A DNA stretch of 64,000 nucleotides. Origin: Costus lasius (taxonomy: Eukaryota; Streptophyta; Magnoliopsida; Zingiberales; Costaceae). The stretch's first letter is position 1; every line of letters starts with the position of its first letter. Positions 1 to 10,429 of the stretch are shown in pieces. The DNA lies in the NCBI GenBank assembly GCA_027563935.2, contig CM050448.1, forward strand, positions 67,279,843 through 67,343,842. Direction: 5' to 3'. Position numbers and translations under genes: made by a program. The notes under the pieces are model-generated. The model had not been told where the DNA came from. It did no database searches and saw only the letters and a program-made list of their open reading frames with translations.

Positions 1-2
1 TG

Positions 3-1526
3 CCTCACCCTTTAGGGCTCCCATGTTTAGATCAAGTGCTTGAACCATGTGACCCTACTCTTCATGACATAGGGCAAACTTTAGAGAACTCTTCAATAGG
101 TTGTGAACACTTAGGTTCCAAGCCACTTGACCTTAGTGAAAGTTTAGATGAGCCTCTAGACACTTTAGAAATCCAACACCTTCAATTAGAGGACCATCAC
201 ACTTTAGGCTTGACTCAACCTAAGTTTGAACCTTTCTCTATGGATGATCTGCCTAAGTATCTTACACCACCATATTTAGAGATTAAGGTGGACATACCAT
301 CTTGTCTAGGCCTTTCTTTGACCACTTCTGAGCCATCTAGCACTAAACTTTACAACTTAGGTCTAAACCCACCCCTAGAGCCAAAACTTTTAGAAATAGA
401 GGATCCTTCACCTTTAGATATCAACCAACATGAGTTAAGATCCCTTACTTTGCCTAAGATGGAACCCATGCTAGATCCTTTTGTCATTGACCAAGATCCT
501 AAGTCCCAAACATTAGGAGAACCTCAACTTCAAGGCCTAGAAGACTTTACCTTTGATCCGATGACCCATGAAGCATATCTCTTTGGTCTTGCCACCCACA
601 CTCCTAAGCCACATTTAGGACCAATTGAACATGGGCTTATAACCCAAGACTCTAGGGACGGCCCTACTCAAGTTGACCCCATAGGGACTGACCTATATCA
701 ACCTTCTCCTTATGACATGATAGAGCTCCCCCAGTTTAGCTTTGAGGATCTTACTCCAGTTATGGGAGAGCCATTTCTTTTTTCCTTAGAAAGCCCAATC
801 CTAGAGGCGCCCCTCACCCTTCTTGAGTTAGACATTAGCTCACCTGAATATGAAGTAGAATATACTTTAGATCCTCTTGAGTTTCCCATGCTAGGATATG
901 ATTTAGAACCTAACTTGTCTGAGTTGGCAACATCACCCATCTCTCCTTTAGACCTTGAGTCTGGCCTTAGTACTCCAGGGTTAAAGAAAATTCAATTGAA
1001 TAATGATTTGCTTTCCCTCCCAGAACTTGAACACTTTGATTTTGTTATACCTGAATCTTTTAGTAGGCCTGTATACCACAAACATACTAATGAATATGGC
1101 CGAGAAAGGACATTCTGTGTAGGAGACCCTGAATTTAAGGAGCATGAAGATTGGGATGAAGAGATTGCTTGCTGTGATGCTGTTGACACTGATTTTTGGA
1201 CCCCCATCACTTTTGGTGTGGATGACTTCATATTGCATAAGCATCATTCCACCCCATACTATGACCCCACTTGTGAGCATATGATTGAGTCCATCCTTGA
1301 GGACCAAACCCATTTCACCCGTTATGAGGTAGAGTTACTCTACTTAGTTGGATATGACCATGGTGAAGAGGGTTGGCTCCCTGAGGAAGAACTCACCCTT
1401 ACTACCTCGAAGCTCCTCTTGGATAAGGACAATTCTTCGGAGAAGAATTTTTCTCACCCGGGGAGAGCTGATGTGGGGAGGCGACATGACCCACGGAAAT
1501 ACAAATGGAGTTTAAGGTTACCCTAG
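3..1526 (+). CDS. Acidic ORF of element H, 5' end outside the window
   Basis: The frame is open from the left edge to a TAG at 1524-1526, giving at least 507 codons; the true start lies outside the window. The product is rich in Leu, Pro, Asp and Glu, with many short LEP/LDL/EPxL-like repeats over roughly the first 320 residues. A less repetitive C-terminal part follows with Cys and His (for example CEHMIESILEDQ). I see no zinc knuckle, protease, RT, RNase H or integrase motif and no signal peptide or membrane segment. It is followed by AT-rich non-coding DNA and then LTR-like sequence, so I infer an accessory ORF near the 3' end of an LTR element. A broadly similar acidic ORF occurs in A2 (16083-17455), although I see no clear residue-level homology. 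Function is unknown, and a host gene is not excluded. Confidence 0.5.
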   Translation, partial: PHPLGLPCLDQVLEPCDPTLHDIGQTLENSSIGCEHLGSKPLDLSESLDEPLDTLEIQHLQLEDHHTLGLTQPKFEPFSMDDLPKYLTPPYLEIKVDIPSCLGLSLTTSEPSSTKLYNLGLNPPLEPKLLEIEDPSPLDINQHELRSLTLPKMEPMLDPFVIDQDPKSQTLGEPQLQGLEDFTFDPMTHEAYLFGLATHTPKPHLGPIEHGLITQDSRDGPTQVDPIGTDLYQPSPYDMIELPQFSFEDLTPVMGEPFLFSLESPILEAPLTLLELDISSPEYEVEYTLDPLEFPMLGYDLEPNLSELATSPISPLDLESGLSTPGLKKIQLNNDLLSLPELEHFDFVIPESFSRPVYHKHTNEYGRERTFCVGDPEFKEHEDWDEEIACCDAVDTDFWTPITFGVDDFILHKHHSTPYYDPTCEHMIESILEDQTHFTRYEVELLYLVGYDHGEEGWLPEEELTLTTSKLLLDKDNSSEKNFSHPGRADVGRRHDPRKYKWSLRLP

Positions 1527-2182
1527 TTAGGGCACCTAAATTTCCATCTCTTGCATTGCATGCATTTTTAAGTTAGATTTTCATTCCTTGCATTACATGC
1601 ATCATTTAAGTCCCCTAGCATAACTTGCATCATATGGTAGGTTAGATCCACCCTCAAATTACATCACGTAGTTACATTTCTAGGTTCCGCCACTTATGTA
1701 TGGTAGGTTAGTGCATGCAATTAATGTAATAGATTAGGTCAACTCCATTTGGGGAACACAAGCCAAATCAGGTCAACACAACTCAAAGTGGTGCCTAGAA
1801 CCAATCAGCCCATTTGGTGGAGTATTCTCAACAAAGCTACTCAAAACAAATATCCACTCATCCTCGGTGGCAGCCAAGTGGAATTTGCCTTCACTCCCCC
1901 AACCGCCATTTCCCTTTTGAAGTAAGAAGACAGATGATACAGCTCTCACCTATCCTATCAGCAGTCAATTGAGGAAAGAGGTCAGCCATCAATGGAAGGG
2001 ACAACCCCCCAAGACACCCCACCAAATGCAGACTTCTACCTTCCCATTTCCAGCAAATTCCAGCTTCGGTCTCCGTGGAGTTCCATCAGCTTTACGGAAG
2101 CTGGAAAGAGCCGTTGGCAGCACCCTATAACTTGTAATCCCCTGAGAACAAATGGTAGAGTTGAATGTTTTGAAAAACAATC

Positions 2183-2236
2183 CTGAAGTGTGTCTTCTCG
2201 CTGAAGTGTGTCTTCTCGCTGAAGTGTGTCTTCTCG
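2183..2236 (+). repeat. Three perfect tandem copies of an 18-bp unit
   Basis: The unit ctgaagtgtgtcttctcg occurs three times head to tail with no mismatch. Perfect identity suggests recent slippage or selection. It lies in the putative LTR of element H, just upstream of the GC-rich segment. Confidence 0.9.
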
Positions 2237-2289
2237 CCTCAACTCTCCTCCTCTACCCTTCCATGAAATGAATTAAATCCTCATGCTCT

Positions 2290-2990
2290 TCTCGTCGCTG
2301 CCATTTCGTCAACTCCGTGCCGCCAATCCAGGAGGCGGATCGAGCTGAAACTTCAGCCACGTCTCCTCCTCTTCCGGTCAATCACACAGCCGGGACGATT
2401 TCCCCATCCGACGGCTGGATCGCCGGAATCGGGAGATTTCCGGTGACGCCCAGCCTTCCGCCCCTGTTTTCGCTCCTCCAACTGTTCGACGTCGACCTCC
2501 TCCTACCGGCCACCGTTTGCTCCCAAACTCCGGCCACGAGTTCGCCCTGACCTGAGGAACCTCCAGCTGTAGCAGGTCCGGCTTTCGGGTAGTGTAAGAT
2601 GAACGCCGGCAGTCCCTGCTCGAAGTCGCGTCTTCCCCTGTTTCCGCCCGAAGCAGGGCAACGCTGACGCCGCCCGCTTCCCGACGCCCAGGCGCGGCCG
2701 CTGACCGCCGAACCCCATCGGATAGCATCGACGACGTGACTCCTGGCACCCTACAAGCACCGCCAGTCATCGGCGCCACCGGAGGAGGCTCACCACCCAA
2801 ACCTGTTCGCCCCTGCTCCTGATCTGGCTCGTCACCAGCGCCTGTCTCCTCCCTGCAGCCTCGAGTTCTGCTGGCCATCCTTCCCCTCGCCTCTACAGCC
2901 ACCAATGACGCCGTAGCTGTTGTTCCGGCAATCCCTGCCAGCTGACGGGAGGCTAACAACCTCACGCGAGAAACTTCCTAGCTTAGTAAC
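2290..2990. other. GC-rich, CpG-dense segment inside element H
   Basis: Base composition changes sharply to GC-rich with many CpG and CCG words. Both strands are open over long stretches (the minus strand at 2378-2965), which GC-rich DNA does by chance; I recognise no protein in any frame. It may be the transcribed leader part of an LTR or a captured piece of a host 5' exon. I favour LTR leader because it is embedded between retroelement sequences. Confidence 0.35.
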
Positions 2991-3607
2991 GTGACCTGGT
3001 TCAGCCCCTTGTCCTCCAAGAGTGAGCTAAGTCTCTAATTTTTGTGTTTCTTTCTAATTCCTTCAAGAGCATCTTACTACACCCTTGCTTGATTATTGTA
3101 GGATTATGGCGCTTGAAATGGGAGTTCATCTTGGCGCAAGTTGTCCCTCTCTCTAAATAGTTTAGTCTATTCCTTGTTAGGCAAGAGAACTAGGAGGCCT
3201 AACCTCCCTCTTGAAGTTTTGCTTGTAAAGACTTTTAACCTTTTATCACTCACTCACCTACACATGTGTGGGATGCTGTAATGCCATGGATGTAAGCTCA
3301 TAGGGCCCTACTTCGTGTTGTTCCACCATTGGACCGGTGAAGAACGGGAAGGTTGGCCCTTCTATTCTCAAGGGCCGCAAGGTGAGCATTCTTTACAATT
3401 TCGTCATTTATCGCATTCCTAGAATTGCATGTATAGATTTACCGCTTTCCTAGAACAGCATGTTTAATTTCGATTTTCTTATTATAAAATTACAAAAAAA
3501 ACTATGGTGCAAAAGCGTTAGTTTAAATAGGATTTCATAGCTATATCCTAAATAGCAAATGTTTTCAAAATACGTTGTTTGAATGCTTGCATGATTCCCA
3601 CCCCATC

Positions 3608-4266
3608 AGCCTTATGATTGAGTTATTGGATAGCTTAGATCTATTTGGGAGATTTCATCAGTGCCAATGGGCCTCATGAGATGAAAGGGAGTTATTAGAG
3701 TCAAACTTCATTTTTGGCAGGTTGACCCGAAATTGACCATACATGATCACATTTGAGTTAGGGTTGCATTGGATTGGATCCAATGGCTTAATCAACCTTT
3801 GTAAAGAAGTTTGGGCTAGCTCATTACCCAATGAGGCCCAATAACAAGTTGTCATGAAGAGATAAGAGCCCACAAGGGTATAATGGGAAAAAATCTCCTC
3901 CCATTGGTGCCAAATGTCATAATGGGGAGAAGTGGGCGCCTATTGCATCTCTGGAAGGTTATGGCACCTTGCCCGTCTACCTTGGATGGTAACCTTGCCT
4001 CTATGGCAAGGGTAGGGGCGCATATGGCCTTAGTAACTTATATGGTAAGTCATAGGCGTATATGGAAGAAGGTTAGCAGTTTATGGATTTTCCTTGGAGT
4101 CTTTCCTTGCTTTAAACCCTAGCCGCCCACCCCCTTTGCCCTAGCCGACTTTTCCCTTCATGAGTTGCGCCAACACCCTTTCCTTGCCGCCCCTTTGCTC
4201 TATATATGTTATTACATATGCGAGAGCTCATGAATGCAATTCCATTGGCGTGAACAAGCATAAGGG
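3608..4266 (+). repeat. Copia C 5' LTR, fragment 1
   Basis: It matches the C 3' LTR from 36714 to about 37370, sharing attattggatagct-like and gagttgcgccaacaccctt words. It stops at 4266 with AAGGG (4262-4266), the target duplication of the S1 insertion. Confidence 0.85.
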
Positions 4267-4617
4267 TGTTGTAGTCCGTAAGTGCACGAATACTCGAAGT
4301 AATAAAAAAAGATATCGAACCACAGAGACCTTATTATTAAGTACCAAATAATTATATTCTTACTAGCAACGCAATCGATTATAATGCAAGTAAATGATAG
4401 AAAGAACATGAAATCAAAGAGAAACTGGAACTAGGGTTTCATCCACCTTAATTTCCATGACTAGATATGAATAGAAGGTCACCACTATAATTTTATCATG
4501 ATAAAGATATAATTTACTTCATAAAGGGATTATCTCACTTTCGTGCAGACAATCATACAAGGGACCGATCCTCGCTTTCGCGCAAGATCTATCCTATGCT
4601 GAAAATAAGTAAATCAT
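4267..4617 (-). repeat. Athila solo LTR S1, left fragment (LTR 3' part)
   Basis: It starts TGTTGTAGTCCGTAAGTGCA on the + strand, which is the reverse complement of an Athila LTR 3' end, and runs until A2 interrupts it. With 20071-21518 it rebuilds an LTR of about 1.8 kb. The reassembled LTR is flanked by a perfect 5-bp duplication AAGGG (4262-4266 and 21519-21523) with no internal region, so S1 was a solo LTR before A2 arrived. Confidence 0.85.
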
Positions 4618-4850
4618 TGATGACACCAAAATATATAGTATATTTTGTATCATTTTATGTATCTTTTCATGCTAAAATTGAGGATCTTTTACTTGTTTTC
4701 ATGCTAAATTCATCAAATATTGCAAAGTCTACTTCTATTTTAGTTTTTCATGATTTCTAGGTAAAAAGACATTATTTCAAGGAGTTTTCAAGCAAAATCA
4801 AACACATAGAAGAGTTACCATCATCAAGAGGAGATCATCCAAGAAATTTC
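4618..4850 (+). repeat. A2 5' LTR, fragment 1
   Basis: It starts TGATGACACCAAAAT, matching the reverse complement of the S1 right end (21518 leftward). It is cut at 4850 by copia D; the last five bases, ATTTC, are duplicated at 13919-13923. Confidence 0.85.
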
Positions 4851-6527
4851 TGCAGGAGTCCCCTTCGAGGGGGAGCGAGAGAAACCCTAATGGCGCATGT
4901 GTTACATCGCAGCGGAAATAGGGGTTTTAGGGATCATTATGCATGATATATATTCAACTATGAAAAACGATTACGAGTGCCAATAAGATTCATACCATCG
5001 CCATCTATGGATGAAGTATTGGAAGCAAGGAGCGAAAGGGATCCTCTCCCTAGTCGACGCACACACGATGAAGAATGGCCTCTCCTTGTCGTCTTTGTGC
5101 TAGCAAAGCTTCAAGGGTCCTTTGCGCATGGAGGGGATAAGATCCTTGGGCTTGTCGAAGAAGAAGTTCCTCTACCCTCGTCGAGAGAGTTTTTTCACAC
5201 GAGAAGGAAGGAGACTTCGTTCAAGAGTGATGATCGCCAATAGAGTAAACACGTTGTAATGAACGTGGGCGTTGCTATCCAAAAATAGTAACCCATTACT
5301 CACTTCGGTTATGCGTTCACATGAAGTGAACCGCAATTCCTTCTCTTCGATTATTTGAACCAAGCGCTCATTACATGAGCTGGTTCAAGTGACTTTGGTC
5401 TAAGACCAAATCGGCCCAAGCAATGGTCGATCTTATTGAACCACAAGGTTCAAGATCACCGTTGATCTCTTGATGCTCTAGATCTCACTGATCTAGCATC
5501 ATAACTCTCGATCGAAGCTTACCGATCTAAAGCCCTAATCAATCAAACATGATCAGACCAGATCTCACTCGCAATCAGAGCTTAACACCCCTTTAAACTG
5601 AACTAAACAATTCAGTCCACACGATCTGACTTAAAGAAGCCATATCATCAAATTGTGCGACCCTAAGGGTTTCCTTTAAATGTCGGTAACGATAACTCAC
5701 GTTATCACGACCAGTGAGGGGTATCTAGCAACACATCACTGTCTCCCGATATAAAGGAAAGAGTCTTCCAAGACTTCACCCAAACCACAGCACAAGTGTG
5801 AATCCAATTCACTAGGCATGCATACTTCCTTTGCCACTTGATGTTCTTATTGGACAAGCCTGTCAAGCTTGTAACTCCAATATGATGAGCATGATTAGAT
5901 CAGATGAACACTGTCACCTGGGTATGGCCATACACTCTCTCAATCATCTCATCCAGGGGGCCCTTATAGAACATCACACTCCTTAAACAAGGAGACGGCA
6001 ATCCTATGTCTATCACTAGTGTCCTAACCTGACTCAAGCTCACCATCCAAGATAGTCTATAATCATTATGTTTCAAATGATATTGAACTACCTCAAAACA
6101 ATGACAATCATCATTTAGAAAACACAAGTGATCTCAAGTCAGAGGAAATGTGCCACTTGTCGCAATCAAGGAATATTCACATTGTGACAAACAATTGAAC
6201 ATCCTAGTAGGGTCTGTCCAGTACATCCCATGTACCCATGAGTCTACATCTTATTCCATGCTCGAAGCATCCTATAAGATTAGAACACATATTAGTCTTA
6301 ACCATATCAAGGCTGTCTCATGTTCACCAAGATATATCGACTAAGGACATAATAGCATGTCAGCCCAGCTGAACAGCTTTGAGACATTATTCAGAGGAAC
6401 ATATATTGCAGCAGACAATGTAGCTAACTGAATAACAACCATGCCTTTATAAACTTAAGAGTTTATTACATGATACAGATACATTCCCACAGGCCTCAAA
6501 CATTAGCCTTAAGGGCATACCCCAACA
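4851..6527 (-). repeat. Copia D 3' LTR
   Basis: Its terminal bases are TG...CA in element orientation, and it is nearly identical to 12243-13918. It follows the polypurine tract of D (on the minus strand). Confidence 0.97.
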
Positions 6528-6541
6528 ATCTCCCACTTGCA
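6528..6541 (-). other. Copia D polypurine tract region
   Basis: On the minus strand this reads gcaagtgggagat directly before the 3' LTR, as expected for the plus-strand primer. It lies 6 bp beyond the polyprotein stop codon. Confidence 0.85.
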
Positions 6542-6547
6542 CTTAAT

Positions 6548-9500
6548 CTAATGGTTGAGAAATCTCAAACCCATATTATTACAGTGCTTCTCATGCTTCT
6601 GCTGCGCCAGAGGCTTGGTAAGCGGGTCTGCCAGATTGTCATCTGTATGAACCTTGCATACTTTGATCTCGCCACGATCAATGATCTCCCTGATCAAATG
6701 AAACCGTCTCTGTATGTGCTTGGACTTCTGGTGCGACCGTGGTTCCTTTGCTTGTGCGATTGCTCCAGTGTTATCACAAAAGATAACCAAAGGATCTGCA
6801 CTCGAAGGAACGACACCAAGTTCTCTCACGAACTTACGAATCCACACTGCCTCCTTGGATGCTTCCGAGGCTGCAACATACTCGGCTTCTGTTGTGGAAT
6901 CAGCAACAGTTGACTGTTTGAAACTTTTCCACACCACTGCTCCTCCATTCAAGCTAAAAACATAGCCTGATTGCGATCGGAAATCATCCTGGTCAGACTG
7001 GAACGAAGCGTCAGTATATCCTTCAATACTGAGTTCTTCCTGACCACCATATATCAAGAACATATCTTTGGTCCTCCGCAGATATTTTAAAACGTTCTTG
7101 ACTGCTATCCAGTGCGCCATACCTGGATTACTCTGGTAACGACTGGTCACGCTTAACCCGTAAGCGACGTCTGGGCGAGTACACAACATCGCATACATAA
7201 TGGAACCAATAGCCGAAGCATAAGGCGTATTGTCCATTTCATCTTTCTCAGTCTGTGTTTGTGGACACTGACTCTTCGAAAGACTCAGACCATGTCTGAC
7301 TGGAAGATATCCTCGTTTAGAATTCTCTAAATGAAATCTCTCCAGGACCTTATCGATGTAAGTACTCTGGCACAGCCCGAGAAGCCTCTTAGATCTATCC
7401 CTGTAGATCTTCACACCTAACACATAGGCTGCTTCTCCTAAATCTTTCATCTGGAAACATTTCCTCAGCCATGCCTTAACAGCATGCATTTCAGGAATGT
7501 CATTTCCAATGATCAAGATGTCATCGACGTAGAGGACTAGGAAAGTAATCACGCTCCCACTAAACCTCTTATAAACACACGGGTCATCCTCGTTCTTGAT
7601 GAAACCAAAATCAGTGATTGATTCATCAAAACGAATATTCCAGCTTCTTGATGCTTGTTTAAGTCCATAAATGGACTTCTTTAACTTGCATATCTTATGA
7701 CGATCCGCTGGATTAGTGAAACCCTCAGGTTGTGTCATATACACATCCTCATCCAGATTTCCATTAAGGAAAGCTGTTTTCACATCCATCTGCCAGATCT
7801 CATAATCGTAATATGCAGCTATCGCAAAAAGAATCCGAATAGACTTAAACATGGCAACAGGTGAGAAAGTTTCATCATAATCTATCCCGTAGATTTGTTT
7901 GAAACCTTTCGCAACTAGCCTGCCTTTATAGGTAACCACGTTACCATCCATGTCAATCTTCTTCTTGAAGATCCATTTACAGCCTATAGGGATTATTCCC
8001 GGAGGCGGATCAACCAAATCCCAGACTTGGTTATCTGACATGGAGTCCATCTCGGCGCGCATAGCCTCAAGCCATCTCGCTGACTCCGGTCCACTGACCG
8101 CATCCGCATAAGTAAGGGGTTCATCATTATCAATGATGTAGACTCCGTCATAGCGCTCAGGCTGTCGACGGATCCTACCCGATCTTCGCGGTTCCCGTGA
8201 TATCTGAGCCTCAGGTTGTTCAATAACCTGTTCTACCGGCTCAGGCTCATCCAACTGTGCTTGGTCACTTTGTCCTTCTTCTGGACTCTCATCCAGCTTT
8301 ATTTCTCTCCCACTGGCCTCTTGCAGAAGAAACTCCTTCTCAAGAAATATGGCCGTCCGAGCAACAAAAACCTTGTTCTCCTTGGGATCGAAGAAATAAT
8401 AACCCTTAGTTTCCTTAGGGTAACCGACAAAGATACAGTTGTCAGATCTGCTCTCTAGTTTCCCAGAGGCGAGCTTTTTGACATAAGCCTCGCAGCCCCA
8501 GATCCTGATAAATGTCAAGCTCGGCTGTTTCCCATACCATAACTCATATGGCGTCTTAGAAACTGCCTTGGATGGCACTCGGTTTAGTACCTTTGCAGCT
8601 GTTTCCAGTGCAAAACCCCAAAAGGAGTATGGAAGAGTAGCCTGACTCATCATAGAACGAACCATATCTAGTAATGTTCTATTTCTCCTTTCGGACACAC
8701 CATTCCATTGCGGTGTTCCTGGTGGAGTGAGCTGTGAGATAATCCCACACTCTTTTAGATAGTCAGTAAACGCATGACTTAGGTATTCACCACCTCGATC
8801 TGAGCGAAGTGTTTTGATATTACGGCCTAGCTGATTTTGTACTTCATTCTTGAACTCTTTGAACTTGTCAAAAGATTCACTCTTATGTCTCATCAGATAG
8901 ACATACCCATATCTACTGAAATCATCAGTAAAGGTAATGAAGTACTGATAGCCACCTCTGGCATGTTTACTAAATGGCCCACACACATCACTGTGTATAA
9001 GGTCAAGTAAACCTGAAGCCCTTTGACCTTTGTGAGGAAAAGGTGACTTCGTCATTTTACCCATTAAACAAGCCTTGCATGTATCAATTTCCTTGTAGGA
9101 GAATGATCCCAGCAGTCCATGATGATGCAACCGCTTAATGCGTTTCTCGTTAATATGGCCTAAACGACTATGCCATAGCAAGGTGCTGTCATCAGCATAC
9201 TTGGCTTTCTTAATATCAATTTGCTGTATCGAACATTCCATGTCCAACATGTATAACCCATTGTTAATTGAACCAGTTGCATAAACAATATTATCTAAAG
9301 ACAAAATACACTTTGAAATATTGCATTCAAAGGAAAATCCCTTCCTGACAAGAGCAGGAATGGAGATAATATTTTTAGTTATACTGGGAACAAAGTAACA
9401 ACTGTTTAGTTCCAATACAATTCCAGATGGTAAAGAAATGAAGTAGTCTCCTACAGCAACAGCAGCAACCCGTGCCCCGTTTCCAACGCGTAGGTCCACC

Positions 9501-10429
9501 TCATGCTGTCCCACCTGCCTTCTTCTCTTGAGTTCCTGCACATTTGAACAAATGTGAACTCCACATGCAGTGTCCAACACCCATGATATAGAAGAAGAAA
9601 ACATGACCTCAGTCACGAATATACCTGAGCCAGAAGCAAAGCTTCCCCTCTTGTCTCCTTGGAGCGCTTTACAGTCCTTTTTCCAGTGACCCAGCTGGCC
9701 ACAGTGGAAACACCTGTATTCCTTGGACCGCTTCACCTTCTGCTTCAGAGCCTTGCTGTAATTCTTGACCGGGGCCTTGCCCTTCTTCCCCTTCTTCTTG
9801 TTCCTAGAAGGAACCATCAAGACAGAGGTTGAAGGCTTACCCTTCAGAGTTTCCTCAGTAGTCAAGAGCATATTCAACAGCTCTGCCGGCGTACAATCGA
9901 TTTTGTTCATATTAAAGTTAATAATGAACGCGTCGAATGATGGCGGGAGAGACTGCAGAATAATGTCCACAGCAAGCTCCTGGTTGATGGTGTGCCCCAG
10001 TTTCTCCAGAGCCTCCTTGTGCCCAATCATCTTGAGCACGTGAGCTCCCACTGGGCTCCCTTCAGCCAGTTTGCTCTGAAAGAAGAGCTTAGTCAAATTA
10101 TAGCGTTCAGTCCTCGCCTGTGCAGCATACAGCATCTTGAGGTTTGCTATAATCTGTATAGCTGACATATCCTCATGCTGACGCTGCAGCGGTGGCGTCA
10201 TAGACGCTAGCATCAGGCAAGCGACATCAATGCTATCATTGACGTGCTTTTCATAGGCTTCCCGAACCGCCCTTGCGGCGTTCGGAGCGGGCTGCGGCGG
10301 TATCGCCGTCTCGAGGACATACAGTTTCCTCTCTGCCTTAAGAACGATCTTAAGGTGTCCAAACCAGTCAGAGAAGTTCGGCCCAGCAAACTTCTCCCTT
10401 TCCAGTAGGGATCGCACATTGAAGTTCAT
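6548..10429 (-). CDS. Copia D gag-pol polyprotein, 1293 aa, intact
   Basis: A single frame runs from ATG at 10427-10429 to TAG at 6548-6550 and encodes all proteins for particle formation, reverse transcription and integration. Gag occupies roughly residues 1-260, with a zinc knuckle CFHCGQLGHWKKDC at 240-253. The protease site follows at 286-289 as DTAC, where D-T/S-G is usual. Then come the GAG-pre-integrase HHCC domain (SRLGHINEKRIKRLHHHGLL ... CKACLMGK), the integrase core (FTDDFSRYGYVY, LRSDRGGEYL, WNGVSERRNR), RT with YVDD in FLVLYVDDILIIG, and RNase H (GYTDASFQS, STTEAEYVA, FCDNTGAI). Order and length fit a complete Ty1/copia polyprotein. The altered protease G is the only doubtful catalytic position, so autonomy is likely but unproven. 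Confidence 0.96.
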   Translation of the reverse strand: MNFNVRSLLEREKFAGPNFSDWFGHLKIVLKAERKLYVLETAIPPQPAPNAARAVREAYEKHVNDSIDVACLMLASMTPPLQRQHEDMSAIQIIANLKMLYAAQARTERYNLTKLFFQSKLAEGSPVGAHVLKMIGHKEALEKLGHTINQELAVDIILQSLPPSFDAFIINFNMNKIDCTPAELLNMLLTTEETLKGKPSTSVLMVPSRNKKKGKKGKAPVKNYSKALKQKVKRSKEYRCFHCGQLGHWKKDCKALQGDKRGSFASGSGIFVTEVMFSSSISWVLDTACGVHICSNVQELKRRRQVGQHEVDLRVGNGARVAAVAVGDYFISLPSGIVLELNSCYFVPSITKNIISIPALVRKGFSFECNISKCILSLDNIVYATGSINNGLYMLDMECSIQQIDIKKAKYADDSTLLWHSRLGHINEKRIKRLHHHGLLGSFSYKEIDTCKACLMGKMTKSPFPHKGQRASGLLDLIHSDVCGPFSKHARGGYQYFITFTDDFSRYGYVYLMRHKSESFDKFKEFKNEVQNQLGRNIKTLRSDRGGEYLSHAFTDYLKECGIISQLTPPGTPQWNGVSERRNRTLLDMVRSMMSQATLPYSFWGFALETAAKVLNRVPSKAVSKTPYELWYGKQPSLTFIRIWGCEAYVKKLASGKLESRSDNCIFVGYPKETKGYYFFDPKENKVFVARTAIFLEKEFLLQEASGREIKLDESPEEGQSDQAQLDEPEPVEQVIEQPEAQISREPRRSGRIRRQPERYDGVYIIDNDEPLTYADAVSGPESARWLEAMRAEMDSMSDNQVWDLVDPPPGIIPIGCKWIFKKKIDMDGNVVTYKGRLVAKGFKQIYGIDYDETFSPVAMFKSIRILFAIAAYYDYEIWQMDVKTAFLNGNLDEDVYMTQPEGFTNPADRHKICKLKKSIYGLKQASRSWNIRFDESITDFGFIKNEDDPCVYKRFSGSVITFLVLYVDDILIIGNDIPEMHAVKAWLRKCFQMKDLGEAAYVLGVKIYRDRSKRLLGLCQSTYIDKVLERFHLENSKRGYLPVRHGLSLSKSQCPQTQTEKDEMDNTPYASAIGSIMYAMLCTRPDVAYGLSVTSRYQSNPGMAHWIAVKNVLKYLRRTKDMFLIYGGQEELSIEGYTDASFQSDQDDFRSQSGYVFSLNGGAVVWKSFKQSTVADSTTEAEYVAASEASKEAVWIRKFVRELGVVPSSADPLVIFCDNTGAIAQAKEPRSHQKSKHIQRRFHLIREIIDRGEIKVCKVHTDDNLADPLTKPLAQQKHEKHCNNMGLRFLNH

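Larger units (their letters stand above)
1527..3607 (+). mobile_element. Element H, 3' non-coding region and putative LTR (5' boundary unresolved)
   Basis: This stretch lies between the acidic ORF and a fragment of the copia C LTR. It starts with T-rich DNA carrying repeated TTGCATTGCATGCAT-like words (1545-1620), then a GC-rich core, then AT-rich sequence ending ...CCCCATCA at 3608. The break in homology with the intact C 3' LTR falls at 3605-3608 and the left side ends in CA, as an LTR would. I could not find the matching LTR start or a primer site, so the LTR call is inference. Confidence 0.35.

Noticed and set aside
2378..2965. Minus-strand open frame of 195 codons
   Set aside because: GC-rich DNA with few stop codons on both strands; no motif, and composition (Arg/Gly/Ser-rich) is typical of a chance frame.
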